Shown: piece after piece, positions 41,773 to 50,280 of the stretch
How the letters are laid out: each line of letters opens with the position of its first letter
How positions within the stretch are numbered: the first letter of the stretch is position 1
Assembly: GCF_000336915.1 (NCBI RefSeq)
Contig: NZ_AOMD01000030.1
Span: forward strand, 62,509 to 126,508
Direction of reading: 5' to 3'
Source: Halococcus saccharolyticus DSM 5350
GTDB taxonomy: Archaea > Halobacteriota > Halobacteria > Halobacteriales > Halococcaceae
Length of the DNA: 64,000 bases
Position numbers and translations under genes: made by a program
The notes under the pieces: model-generated
Database searches by the model: none
Told to the model about the DNA's origin: nothing
What the model saw: only the letters and a program-made list of their open reading frames with translations

Positions 41773-42101
41773 AGCATCATTGAAGACACAATTCCCAGCA
41801 GGAGCTATATCCCCTGTTTAGGTTTAATCAGAGTTTATGTCAGGACCATGTGTGGACACATTCTAGCCCCGCTGGTATTGTAGTCAAGGCTGGCACGCGT
41901 TTTGGAAGTTTAACCAATATGACTGCAGACAGAAATTTGTCACATCGCCCGATTCTCAGATGAGCAAATTCACTAATACATTTCAGCTTCTCATGTCGAA
42001 CAGCACTGCGTCCATGAACGCGCTACTCGCAGCCCCGGCAAAGCGCTTCCCGTTCGTCCCCGTACGAAGGTTTACGGCCGAGGCCGAAACCACTCCGGAT
42101 C
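41773..42101. other. 329-nt boundary gap, AT-rich to GC-rich, no gene
   Basis: The first 200 nt are AT-rich like the TcmP block. From about 42000 the sequence returns to core composition, so the right edge of the foreign DNA lies here. A TTTACGG box (42070-42076) about 30 nt before ATG 42102 is the likely promoter of the next gene. I found no direct repeat of the left end of the element. Confidence 0.5.
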
Positions 42102-42839
42102 ATGTCCGACGGCATTCGGGTGTTCGCCGGCGACTGCACGACGACCTTCGCGGGCGACCCACCCCGCGAGCAGCGCGGCGATGTCGTGGTGGTGATCAAA
42201 CCCGACGACACGGTGCTGGTCCACGACTGCGACGGCTACCAACCCGTGGCGTGGCTCACCCGCCCCGAGATGCTCGCCTACGACGGCACAAGTACGGGGG
42301 AGTTTTCGCTGGTCGCCATCGACGGCGATTCGCGGCTCCGGGTCGTCGCCAACGATCGGTACGGACTCGCACGCTACCCCGCCTCCGTCGCCGGCGCGCC
42401 GGTCGGGACCTGCCCCGACTGCGATGGCGCGCTCGTCCGCGCGGACGGCGCGGTGACGTGTCTCGACTGCGAGGCGCGCTACGGCCTGCCGGCGGGTGCG
42501 GACGTGCTTGACGACCGCTGCGAGGCGTGTGGTCTCCCGACGATGCGCGCCGAGCGCGGGCGCGCATTCACGCTCTGTATCGATCGGGAGTGCGAGTCAC
42601 TCGACGACGAAGTGAAAGACGCGTTCGACCGCGCGTGGGACTGCCCCGACTGCGACGGCGATCTCCGGGTAATCCGTCAGGGCGGGCTGCTCGTCGGCTG
42701 TGACGAGTATCCGGACTGCGAGACCGCCTTCTCGTTTCCGACCGGCGTCGTCGACGGTGAGTGTGGCTGTGGGCTGCCAGAGTTCGTGACGGACTCCGGA
42801 CAGCGGTGTCTCGATGCGACCTGCGAGCGCGCCGGCTGA
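42102..42839 (+). CDS. NucS N-terminal-like (DUF91) and multi-zinc-ribbon protein
   Basis: 245 residues. The first 90 residues resemble the N-terminal dimerisation/DNA-binding part of NucS (RGDVVVVIKPDDTVLVHDCDGYQPVAWL). The nuclease core with its catalytic Asp/Glu is not present. The rest holds four Cys pairs arranged as C4 zinc ribbons: CPDCDGAL...CLDC (about 106-125), CEACGLP...CIDREC (about 142-165), CPDCDGDL...CDEYPDC (topoisomerase C4-type, about 183-206) and CGCGLPEF...CLDATC (about 223-241). A single-stranded or structured DNA binding role is inferred. It starts a plus-strand pair with endA (77 nt). Confidence 0.75.
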   Translation: MSDGIRVFAGDCTTTFAGDPPREQRGDVVVVIKPDDTVLVHDCDGYQPVAWLTRPEMLAYDGTSTGEFSLVAIDGDSRLRVVANDRYGLARYPASVAGAPVGTCPDCDGALVRADGAVTCLDCEARYGLPAGADVLDDRCEACGLPTMRAERGRAFTLCIDRECESLDDEVKDAFDRAWDCPDCDGDLRVIRQGGLLVGCDEYPDCETAFSFPTGVVDGECGCGLPEFVTDSGQRCLDATCERAG

Positions 42840-42916
42840 GTGCGGTCTGGTCCTGCTGACGCGCCAGACCGGCGTGGATCACAGTCCCTATGTCCGCCCG
42901 TAGTCCGACACCGGGT

Positions 42917-43990
42917 ATGGAAGGACGGCTCGATGGCGACGTCGTTCGCGTCGGGGGCGACGCCCGCCAACGCTACTACGACTCCAGCGGGTACGGCCGC
43001 CCCACGGGCGAGGGCGTCGCGCTCGCGCCTGTCGAGGCCGCCCACCTGCTCTTTCGCGGCGATCTCGACGCGGTCGACGGACTGGGATTTCGGGAGTTTC
43101 TCGCCATCGAGGACCGCCTCGTCGTCCGATTTTTGGTCTATCGGGACTTCCGCGAGCGGGGATTCTACCTCTCGCCCGCGCGCGAGGGCTGGGTCGACGC
43201 CAGCGCCCTCTCATCCGACGCCACCCCCGACAGCCACGGCGGTGACGCCGACGCCCAGGCCGGTCCCGATCTGATCGTCTATCCGCAGGGGAAGGGGCCG
43301 TGGGACGACACGATCGCTTACCGAATCTGGGTCGTCGGCGAGCGCGAGCCGATCACGGCGTCGAGTCTCGGGAAGTGCGTCCTCGCGGTCGTCGACGAGG
43401 AGAGCGAGATCACGTATCTCGACACCTCCTGTCCCACCATCGATGGATCGACGACGAACGTCCTGCCGACGACCGTCTCGGGCGATCTCCTCGCCGATCG
43501 TGCGATCCTCTGGAATCCGCCCGACGGACTGTACGAAGCGGCCTTTTACGGCCAGCGCCTCGCCGGCCGTGGGGCCGAGGGCGGTCCGCTCCAGCTCTCG
43601 CTGGTCGAGACCGCATATCTCCTCGGCGAGAGTGTCATCGATCTCGGCGTCGATCTCGCCACGGTCGTCGAACGCGGTCGACGGGTCGAGGGCGAGCGGT
43701 TCGACCGCCGGCTCGCGGTGTACACGACGCTTCGCGAAGCGGGCCTCGTCCCGAAGACCGGGTTCAAGTTCGGAGCCGATTTCCGGACCTACGCCGACGT
43801 CGAGAGCGTCGACGACCTCGGCCACTCTGAGCGGCTCGTCCGAGTGCTGCCCGCCGACCACGCGTTCGCGCCGCGCGAACTTTCACTCGACGTCCGGCTG
43901 GCTGGCGGGGTCCACAAGCGGATGACGTTCGCGCTGACGACCCCAACCGGTGACGTCGACTGGCTCGCCGTCGAGCGGCTCACGCCCTGA
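42917..43990 (+). CDS. endA: tRNA-splicing endonuclease
   Basis: 357 residues from ATG 42917 (MEGRLDGDVVRVGGDARQRYY); nine codons of open frame upstream read as non-coding. It cuts the bulge-helix-bulge of archaeal pre-tRNAs and also the rRNA processing stems. It has the two-domain homodimer (alpha2) architecture: two repeats, of which only the C-terminal one keeps the triad, Tyr in FRTYADVES, His in PADHAFAPR and Lys in HKRMTFALT. The N-terminal copy (RYYDSSGYGRP) is the pseudo-catalytic half. The window's own 16S and 23S processing stems are likely substrates. Confidence 0.92.
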   Translation: MEGRLDGDVVRVGGDARQRYYDSSGYGRPTGEGVALAPVEAAHLLFRGDLDAVDGLGFREFLAIEDRLVVRFLVYRDFRERGFYLSPAREGWVDASALSSDATPDSHGGDADAQAGPDLIVYPQGKGPWDDTIAYRIWVVGEREPITASSLGKCVLAVVDEESEITYLDTSCPTIDGSTTNVLPTTVSGDLLADRAILWNPPDGLYEAAFYGQRLAGRGAEGGPLQLSLVETAYLLGESVIDLGVDLATVVERGRRVEGERFDRRLAVYTTLREAGLVPKTGFKFGADFRTYADVESVDDLGHSERLVRVLPADHAFAPRELSLDVRLAGGVHKRMTFALTTPTGDVDWLAVERLTP

Positions 43991-43994
43991 TGGG

Positions 43995-44702
43995 TCAGTG
44001 CTTCGGGACATACACCAGCGGGGCGTGGTGCCACGCCCACTGCACGTCGGGTCGGTCGGCGACCGTAAACGCGCTCCGCGGCCACGTCCCGAGCGTCTCG
44101 TAGATCCGTTCGCGTGAGAGCACGCTGTCGCCGTCGAGCAGCGCGCCGAACCGCTCTTCGTACTGGTCGGGATCAAACACGAACGGGTGGTCGGCGTTGG
44201 CGTGGGGGTCGTCGGCCGCGACGAGACAGAACTCGCGGGCGGCGCGGTTCATGTAGTTGCACACGAGTGCGCCGCCTGGCGCGACCGCCGCGTAGAGGTT
44301 TTCCAGTGCTCGCTCCACCTCCCGCACGTACTGGAGCGTGAAGTACGAGAACACGACGCCGAACTCACGGTCGGGGTCGAACGTCGGAAGCGTCGTTTGC
44401 TCGAAGCGGACGTTTTCGATGCCCTCGCGTGCCGCACGATCCCGGTTCCGTTCGACGACCGGCGCGGCCGTGTCGTAGCCGACCACCGACTCCGCGAGTC
44501 GATCGGCCGCCGCGAACGTCGTGACCCCGGCTCCACAGCCCACATCCGCAACGCCTGCCGGCGCGTCGAATCGCTCGACGAACTCACACAGTACGTCAGC
44601 CGCGTGGTGGGCGCTCGGACTCGCTTCCTCGCACTTCTCGTCGCTGACGTCGGTCCAGTATGCATCCCAGTCGAAGGTGTCTTCGGGTGCTCCGCTGCTC
44701 AT
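43995..44702 (-). CDS. Class I SAM-dependent methyltransferase
   Basis: 235 residues. SAM-binding motif I ADVGCGAGVTTFAAADRL, acidic motif II VVGYDTAAPVVERNRDRA, motif III-like FEQTTLPTFDPDREFGVVFSYFTLQYV and the late GGALVCNYMNRAAREF. Like UbiE/Tam-type small-molecule methyltransferases. Substrate unknown. Overlaps the upstream Nudix-like gene by 4 nt, so the two are one translation unit. Convergent with endA (4 nt apart). Confidence 0.85.
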   Translation of the reverse strand: MSSGAPEDTFDWDAYWTDVSDEKCEEASPSAHHAADVLCEFVERFDAPAGVADVGCGAGVTTFAAADRLAESVVGYDTAAPVVERNRDRAAREGIENVRFEQTTLPTFDPDREFGVVFSYFTLQYVREVERALENLYAAVAPGGALVCNYMNRAAREFCLVAADDPHANADHPFVFDPDQYEERFGALLDGDSVLSRERIYETLGTWPRSAFTVADRPDVQWAWHHAPLVYVPKH

Positions 44703-45253
44703 CCGTCCTCCCCGACGAACAGTTCGATGTCGGCATAGACTCCTCGCGCCTCGTCATCGAGCCAGGTCGGCATCGCGTCGAACCACCGGAGTTCCCACGA
44801 GTTGTCGTCACACACCCCGTCGAGAATCGCGTCGGAGTCGGCGAGCGATCCGCCGAAGACGACGTGGTGAGTCTGTGATTGCTTCTCGCCGTCAACGACG
44901 TGTTCCACCTCGCGGACCGCCCGCACGCCGTTGAGTGTCGTATCGGTACCGGTCATCTCCTCGATTAGCCACCGACCGACCGCTGCCCAATCCTCCTCTG
45001 GATCGACCGCCTCGTTCGGCAGGACTCCAAACTCGTCCTCGGAGTTGACGACGAGGAGTAATCGTTCATCGCCGTCGGTGATACCGACGACGACCCGCCC
45101 CGCGGCGTCGGTTTCACAGTGTTCCACGTCGTCGCGCTCGTACGTTCGTTGCTCGAACGCCACCCCACTCCGCTCGGCCACCGCTGCTGGATCCGTCACC
45201 GTCCACCTGTCGTCGCCCTTTCCGTCCACCGTGTCGGATGCGTGTCTTGTCAT
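44699..45253 (-). CDS. Nudix-like protein with degenerate Nudix box
   Basis: 184 residues. A Nudix-fold beta core is suggested by RVVVGITDGDERLLLVVNSED and the helical segment NEAVDPEEDWAAVGRWLIEE. The canonical box GX5EX7REUXEEXGU is only partly kept: Arg and the two Glu appear in GRWLIEEMTGTDTTL but the initial Gly-X5-Glu is altered. The TQTHHVVFGG strand and acid tail follow. Probably a Nudix relative with altered activity; it is coupled to the methyltransferase gene by an ATGA overlap. Confidence 0.55.
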   Translation of the reverse strand: MTRHASDTVDGKGDDRWTVTDPAAVAERSGVAFEQRTYERDDVEHCETDAAGRVVVGITDGDERLLLVVNSEDEFGVLPNEAVDPEEDWAAVGRWLIEEMTGTDTTLNGVRAVREVEHVVDGEKQSQTHHVVFGGSLADSDAILDGVCDDNSWELRWFDAMPTWLDDEARGVYADIELFVGEDG

Positions 45254-45484
45254 GATCGTGGCTGTCGCTACTCGCCGCTCGCTACCCCATAGCTAAATCG
45301 ACGCCACCGTGGCTCTCCGGTGGCTTCTCGGCGTATCAGCTGTTCCGATAAAAACTTGTCGACTATCGGAATTTTACTCTTCGCTTACTACTTCGCACGC
45401 CGTGGATTTAGTTCTTTCCCCGAGGTGTGAACGGTTGCGGGGAACGAACCCTTTTTGCGCGAACCTGCCCGATCCCGAGACGAA

Positions 45485-47167
45485 ATGGCCGACGATCACC
45501 GCGGCGGGGACGACGCCTCGCCTGAGCGCTCGGTGTCGGACGAGGGCGAGCGCTCTCGAAGCGACGACCGTGAGTCCCGTCGGACTGTGACGAACCCATC
45601 GGAACTTCGTTCCGACGGCGGGACCGCCACCGGAGCCGACGAGACGACGCTCGACCCGTGGGGTTCCTCGACGGTCGCCGATTATCGAAACCTGTTCGAG
45701 GAGTTCGGAATCGAGGAGTTCGACGACGTGCTCCCGAACGTGCCGGCTCCACACTACCTAATGCGTCGCGGGGTCATCTTCGGTCACCGCGATTACGACC
45801 GCGTGCTGGCGGCGCTCGATGCGGACGAGCCTGCTGCCGCGCTTTCCGGGTTCATGCCGACCGGCGATCCGCACATCGGCCACAAGCTGGTGTTCGACGA
45901 ACTGGTCTGGCACCAGGAACGCGGCGCGGACAGTTATGGACTGATCGCCGATCTCGAAGCCCACAGCGCACGCGGGCTCGACTGGGACGAGATCGACGAA
46001 CACGCCCGCGATTACCTCCTCTCGCTCATCGCGCTCGGGTTCGATCCCGAGGAGGGCGAGCTCTACCGCCAGTCAGACAACCGGCAGCTCCAGGATCTCG
46101 CCTTCGAACTCGGCGTCGAGACCAACCTCTCGGAGCTCGAAAGCATCTACGGGTTCGGCGGCGAGACCGACGTCTCGCACATGCAGTCGGTCGTGACCCA
46201 GATGGCGGACATCCTCTATCCCCAACTCGACGAGCCGAAACCCACAGTGATCCCGGTCGGTCCGGACCAGGACCCCCACGTTCGTCTCGCACGCGACCTC
46301 GCGGCGCGGATGCGGTTTTTCGGGGTGACGGCGGCGTACGCGAGCTTCGAGGCCGATCCTGAGGAACGCCACCTCATCGCTGCGGCCTACGAGGCACTCT
46401 CATCGGACCCTGAACCTGGGACCGAGGACGACGCGGAGCCTGTCCGGTGTATTGAGGCCGCCGACTGGCTTGCGGATCAGGCCGAGGCCGACGCCGACGA
46501 TGGTGCTTCGGATGACACCACTCGCGAGAGCGCCATCGAGAAGCTCCGCGCCGCCGGCAAGGAGCCGCTCAGGCCTCGGACACGATTCCTCGATCGCAAC
46601 GCGACCGATGAGGCGTTTTCGGCGCTCATCGAGGCTATCGACGGCGAGAAACGCGTCTACGACGAACACATCGACAGCTTCGATCTCGCGCTCGACGCGG
46701 CCGACGACCTCGCGCGCGAGGTCGAACTCGACCACGGCGGTTACGGCTTCCTCGCACCGTCGTCGATCTACCATCGGTTCATGACCGGACTCACCGGAGG
46801 AAAGATGTCCTCGTCGATCCCGGCGAGTCACATCAGCCTGCTCGACGATCCCGAGACGGGCTACGACAAGGTGAAATCCGCGACGACGGGCGGACGCGAG
46901 ACGGCCGAACTCCAGCGCGAACTCGGCGGCGAGGCCGACGAGTGTCCGGTCTACGAGCTCTACGCCTATCTCCTCGCTGCGGACGACGACGAGTTCGCCA
47001 CTCGCGTGTACGAGGAGTGTACCGGCGGTGAGCGCCTCTGTGGTGGGTGCAAGGAACAGGCCGCCGAACTGATGGCTGAGTTCCTCGAAGACCATCAGGA
47101 GAAACGCGCGGAGGCCGAAGAGGTCCTCGACGGACTCGATATCGACCTCGACACTGAACGAGCATAG
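45485..47167 (+). CDS. trpS: Tryptophanyl-tRNA synthetase
   Basis: 560 residues from ATG 45485 (MADDHRGGDDASPERSVSDE); ten upstream codons are not conserved-looking. Class I signature: the HIGH motif in SGFMPTGDPHIGHKLVFDEL and KMSSS in GGKMSSSIPASHISLLD. The N-terminal 65 residues are an acidic, Ser/Thr-rich extension typical of haloarchaeal copies. It also carries an acidic insert (DPEPGTEDDAEPV...ADADDGASDDTTRE) that lengthens it. It charges tRNA-Trp. A CCTTTTTG box lies about 32 nt before the start. Confidence 0.95.
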   Translation: MADDHRGGDDASPERSVSDEGERSRSDDRESRRTVTNPSELRSDGGTATGADETTLDPWGSSTVADYRNLFEEFGIEEFDDVLPNVPAPHYLMRRGVIFGHRDYDRVLAALDADEPAAALSGFMPTGDPHIGHKLVFDELVWHQERGADSYGLIADLEAHSARGLDWDEIDEHARDYLLSLIALGFDPEEGELYRQSDNRQLQDLAFELGVETNLSELESIYGFGGETDVSHMQSVVTQMADILYPQLDEPKPTVIPVGPDQDPHVRLARDLAARMRFFGVTAAYASFEADPEERHLIAAAYEALSSDPEPGTEDDAEPVRCIEAADWLADQAEADADDGASDDTTRESAIEKLRAAGKEPLRPRTRFLDRNATDEAFSALIEAIDGEKRVYDEHIDSFDLALDAADDLAREVELDHGGYGFLAPSSIYHRFMTGLTGGKMSSSIPASHISLLDDPETGYDKVKSATTGGRETAELQRELGGEADECPVYELYAYLLAADDDEFATRVYEECTGGERLCGGCKEQAAELMAEFLEDHQEKRAEAEEVLDGLDIDLDTERA

Positions 47168-47350
47168 CGGCCATCGAGAACCGAAATCGGCGCTCTTCAC
47201 CGTCGGTCGAATCGATTTCCATGCGACCTCGTTACCGGGTCTGGTGATTACGGCCGACTCGTCGCAACCTAATCCGGCACAAATGAGAACCGCAGGCCAC
47301 GTACCTCCCCAACCGATTCGCTCGCTCCCTACGGTCGCTCACTCATCCCT

Positions 47351-47386
47351 CGCGCGAGTCGCACGCCTCCGGCGTGCTCCCGCGCG
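47351..47386. terminator. Long GC-rich hairpin between convergent trpS and FNR genes
   Basis: Inner stem GCACGCC (47361-47367)/GGCGTGC (47371-47377) with a 3-nt loop, extended by CGCGCG (47351-47356)/CGCGCG (47381-47386) across a small internal loop. Placed in the 253-nt space where both genes end, so it can stop transcription from either side. The surrounding 47168-47420 has no gene. Confidence 0.5.
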
Positions 47387-47420
47387 CCACTGCAACCGTG
47401 GGACGGCTTTTCGATGAATC

Positions 47421-48479
47421 TCACCCGTAGCTCTCTTCCTCGTAGTAGAGGTCCGGGACGCCGAGCGGTTCGATCACTTCCCGGACGCTGCTGCACATTG
47501 CGCCGATACCGCAGACGTACACCTCGGCGTTCGTCGGGTCGATCCGCGCGTCGATGTCTTCGGTAGGCTCGCTGCCGACGAACTCCGTGGTGTCGGGCGG
47601 CAGTGTGTCGGTGTCGACGCAGTCGGGATCGAGATATTTCAGGAGGGTGTGCTGGACGTATTCGGTCTCACCGTCCCAGTTGCCCATATACTCCTCCCGG
47701 CTGCACGTCATGACTGGATGGAAGTTGTCGTGCTCGGCGGCGAGGTCGAGAAACGCCTCGCGGTAGGGAAGATCGTCCTTCCACGACGAGCCGAGGAACA
47801 GCCAGACGTCGCGTTTCTCGCCCTCGCACTCGTCGAGGCCTTCCTCGAAGGTGTAGTCGATCATGCTCTTGAACGGGGCCGCGCCGGTCCCGGTTGCGAC
47901 GAACACGAGGTCGCGCTCGGAGGGGTCCTGGAGCATGAACTCGTCGCCGTAGGGGCCGCGAACGAAGATGTCGTCGCCCTCGACGGTGCGATCACAGAGG
48001 TCGGGCGTGAGTTCCCCGCCGGGAACACGTCGGATACAGAGTTCGAGCTCCTCACGGTTCGGCGAACTCGCGATCGAGTAGACCCGCGGTGCCTCCTCTT
48101 CGTAGCTGATTCTCACATATTGGCCCGGAACGAACTCGAACGGCTCCTCGGGTCGGAAGCGGAGCCGGAGCAACGACGGGTACGATCGCTCGGTCCGCTC
48201 ACGGAGCGCCTCGACCTTCGACGCCATCGTCTCGGCGAGATGGTCCTTACCCGTCGCCGCGAGCCGCTCGATGGCGTCGTCCCACGCGTCAGCATCGGTC
48301 ACATCGCCCGGCGGCTCGTCGCCGACGTTCTCGACGAGCATCTCGCGGTCGGCGTCGAGCGCCGCCTCGATCTCGTCGTCACGCTCGCGATCCATCGCTG
48401 TCGTGGACGTCACGACCGCATGCTGGTTCTCGATCTCTGCCTCGTCCGCCTGTGCCCGGGAGAGACGTTTCGGGGCCAT
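47421..48479 (-). CDS. FNR-type FAD/NAD(P) oxidoreductase
   Basis: 352 residues from ATG 48479; an upstream in-frame GTG at 48506 is possible. A charged helical N-terminus of about 105 residues precedes a ferredoxin-reductase-like FAD domain with RVYSIASSPN (FAD-binding RxYS) and the nucleotide domain with FVATGTGAAPFKSM and VYVCGIGAMCSSVREV. No plant-type 2Fe-2S domain is fused. Electron partner and exact reaction are unknown; a ferredoxin or a small redox protein in the haloarchaeal cytosol is plausible. Convergent with trpS, divergent from pheS. Confidence 0.85.
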   Translation of the reverse strand: MAPKRLSRAQADEAEIENQHAVVTSTTAMDRERDDEIEAALDADREMLVENVGDEPPGDVTDADAWDDAIERLAATGKDHLAETMASKVEALRERTERSYPSLLRLRFRPEEPFEFVPGQYVRISYEEEAPRVYSIASSPNREELELCIRRVPGGELTPDLCDRTVEGDDIFVRGPYGDEFMLQDPSERDLVFVATGTGAAPFKSMIDYTFEEGLDECEGEKRDVWLFLGSSWKDDLPYREAFLDLAAEHDNFHPVMTCSREEYMGNWDGETEYVQHTLLKYLDPDCVDTDTLPPDTTEFVGSEPTEDIDARIDPTNAEVYVCGIGAMCSSVREVIEPLGVPDLYYEEESYG

Positions 48480-48783
48480 CTGTCGTTTGTCGGGTCGCAC
48501 TCGCACTTGTTAGCTCTTCTGTGGAGTCGACCGGGACTGATCGGCCGTGGCCCGCGTTCTCCCGACCCGGAAGACTTTTGCCGGAGAACCCGTCACCACG
48601 TGACATGGCAGCCGAACCTCGCGTCGGACGCCCTGGAGACCGGCCATCGACTGCGGCTCGGCGGTTCGGCGTTCGCTTTTTCTTCGCGAGCTAACGGGCG
48701 GTGGAGTCCGCGGTGGTTGCGGGCGAACCCGCTCGGTCGGCATCGGAACCGTTAGTTGAACGACCCTCGGTACACTCCACATC
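48480..48783. other. 304-nt divergent gap before pheS, no gene
   Basis: Holds the promoters of the FNR gene (minus) and pheS (plus). I see no strong box A at the usual distance from either start. A 29-codon ATG frame (48605-48694) exists but has no support. No T-box-like or other conserved leader is recognised. Confidence 0.4.
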
Positions 48784-50280
48784 ATGAAACTCCCCGCAGC
48801 ACAGGTCGCGGTGCTCGAAGCCGCGAGCGCGAACGACGCACAGCCGATGGATCACCTTGCCGAGACGGCCGACCTCGAACCCGCGACCGTCGCCGGTGCG
48901 GCGTTCGCCCTCGAAGAGGAGGGTCTCGTCGGCGTTACCGAACGCGTCGAGACCTCGGCGACGCTCACAGATGAAGGCCGGCAGTATCTCGAAAACGGCC
49001 TCCCCGAGACCGAACTCTTCAGAGTTGTTCGGGAGGCCGGCACCGAGACCGATCTCGGGAGCGCGATCGACGCGGCGGACCTCGACGGCCCGCAGGTCGA
49101 CATCGCGCTCTCGAACTACGCCCGAAAGGGGTACGGCTCGGTCGAAAGCGGAACGATCACCGCCGATCCGGACGCCGATCCGGACGACGACCCCGAGCGC
49201 CGCGTGCTCGCCGCGCTCGCCGACGGCGAATCGATCGCGGACGAGGCGGTGCTCGACCGACTCGGGAGTCGAAATCTAATCAACCGTCACGAGGACACCT
49301 ACCGAGAGGTGTGGCTCACCGACGACGGCATCACCGCACTGATGGAGGGGGTCGAAACCGCCGACACCGTTGGCGAGGTGACGCCCGAACTCCTCACTAC
49401 CGGCGAGTGGCGCGACGTCGAATTCGCCGAGTACAACGTCGAGGCCGACGCCGAGCAGGCTCATGGTGGACGGATTCACGTCCTTCGGCGGACGGCCGAG
49501 CGAGTGAAGGACGTGCTCGTCGGGATGGGGTTCGAGGAGATGGATGGGCCGCACGTCGACGCCGACTTCTGGATCAACGACTGCCTGTTCATGCCCCAGG
49601 ACCACCCCGCTAGAACCCATTGGGGGCGCTTCGAGATGGAGCAGCCAACCGAAATCGACGACCTGCCCGCGGACCTGGTCGAGCGCGTTCGCGCGGCCCA
49701 TCGCGACGGCGTCGACGACGGCGAGGGCTATCACTCGCCGTGGGACGAGTCGTTCGCGCGGAAGCTCGCGCTCCGGGGTCATACCACGTCGCTGTCGGCC
49801 CGCTACCTCTCGGGGCTCGAAGTCGGCGAGTTGGAGCCGCCACAGCGGTTCTTCAGCGTGGAGAAAGTGTACCGCAACGACACCCTCGATGCGACCCACC
49901 TCCTCGAGTTCTTCCAGATCGAGGGATTGGTGATGGCCGAGAACCTGTCGGTGCGGGACCTGATGGGGACTTTCACGGAGTTCTACGAGCAGTTCGGGAT
50001 CACCGACCTGGAGTTCAAACCGACCTACAACCCCTACACCGAGCCGAGCTTCGAGCTGTTCGGCGAACATCCCGTGACGGGCGAAATCGTCGAAATCGGC
50101 AATTCGGGACTCTTTCGGCCGGAGATGCTCGAACCGCTCGGCGTCGACTGTGACGTGATGGCGTGGGGGCTCGCCCTCGAACGCCTCCTGATGCTCACCC
50201 ACGGGTTCGAGGACATCAGAGATGTCCACGGCACGCTGGTGGACCTCGACTTCCTCCGGAACGCGGAGGTGGTGTACTGA
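48784..50280 (+). CDS. pheS: Phenylalanyl-tRNA synthetase alpha subunit
   Basis: 498 residues. The N-terminal third contains winged-helix DNA-binding-like domains as in archaeal/eukaryal PheS (AAQVAVLEAASAND style and AFALEEEGLVGVTERVE). The catalytic class II core shows GPHVDADFWINDCLFMPQDHPAR, motif 2 FFSVEKVYRNDTLDATHLLEF, and motif 3 region FELFGEHPVTGEIVEIGNSGLF followed by AWGLALERLLML. It makes the alpha2beta2 enzyme with PheT that charges tRNA-Phe. Its TGA overlaps the pheT ATG by one base. Confidence 0.96.
   Translation: MKLPAAQVAVLEAASANDAQPMDHLAETADLEPATVAGAAFALEEEGLVGVTERVETSATLTDEGRQYLENGLPETELFRVVREAGTETDLGSAIDAADLDGPQVDIALSNYARKGYGSVESGTITADPDADPDDDPERRVLAALADGESIADEAVLDRLGSRNLINRHEDTYREVWLTDDGITALMEGVETADTVGEVTPELLTTGEWRDVEFAEYNVEADAEQAHGGRIHVLRRTAERVKDVLVGMGFEEMDGPHVDADFWINDCLFMPQDHPARTHWGRFEMEQPTEIDDLPADLVERVRAAHRDGVDDGEGYHSPWDESFARKLALRGHTTSLSARYLSGLEVGELEPPQRFFSVEKVYRNDTLDATHLLEFFQIEGLVMAENLSVRDLMGTFTEFYEQFGITDLEFKPTYNPYTEPSFELFGEHPVTGEIVEIGNSGLFRPEMLEPLGVDCDVMAWGLALERLLMLTHGFEDIRDVHGTLVDLDFLRNAEVVY

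Larger units (their letters stand above)
30885..42000. mobile_element. Integrated accessory element (approximate limits)
   Basis: A tyrosine integrase with helpers (minus) and a divergent replication-type operon (plus) are followed by an AT-rich block with a radical SAM/TcmP module. High-GC core genes flank both ends (HAD phosphatase; NucS-like protein). Codon use drops in GC from about 33.6 kb and strongly from about 37.3 kb, then recovers near 42.0 kb. I found no tRNA gene or convincing direct repeat at either end, so the boundaries are estimates and the AT-rich block could be a separate insertion. Confidence 0.65.

Noticed and set aside
48605-48694. 29-codon leader peptide before pheS
   Set aside because: No Phe run or hairpin attenuator, and archaea are not known to use that device here; chance frame.
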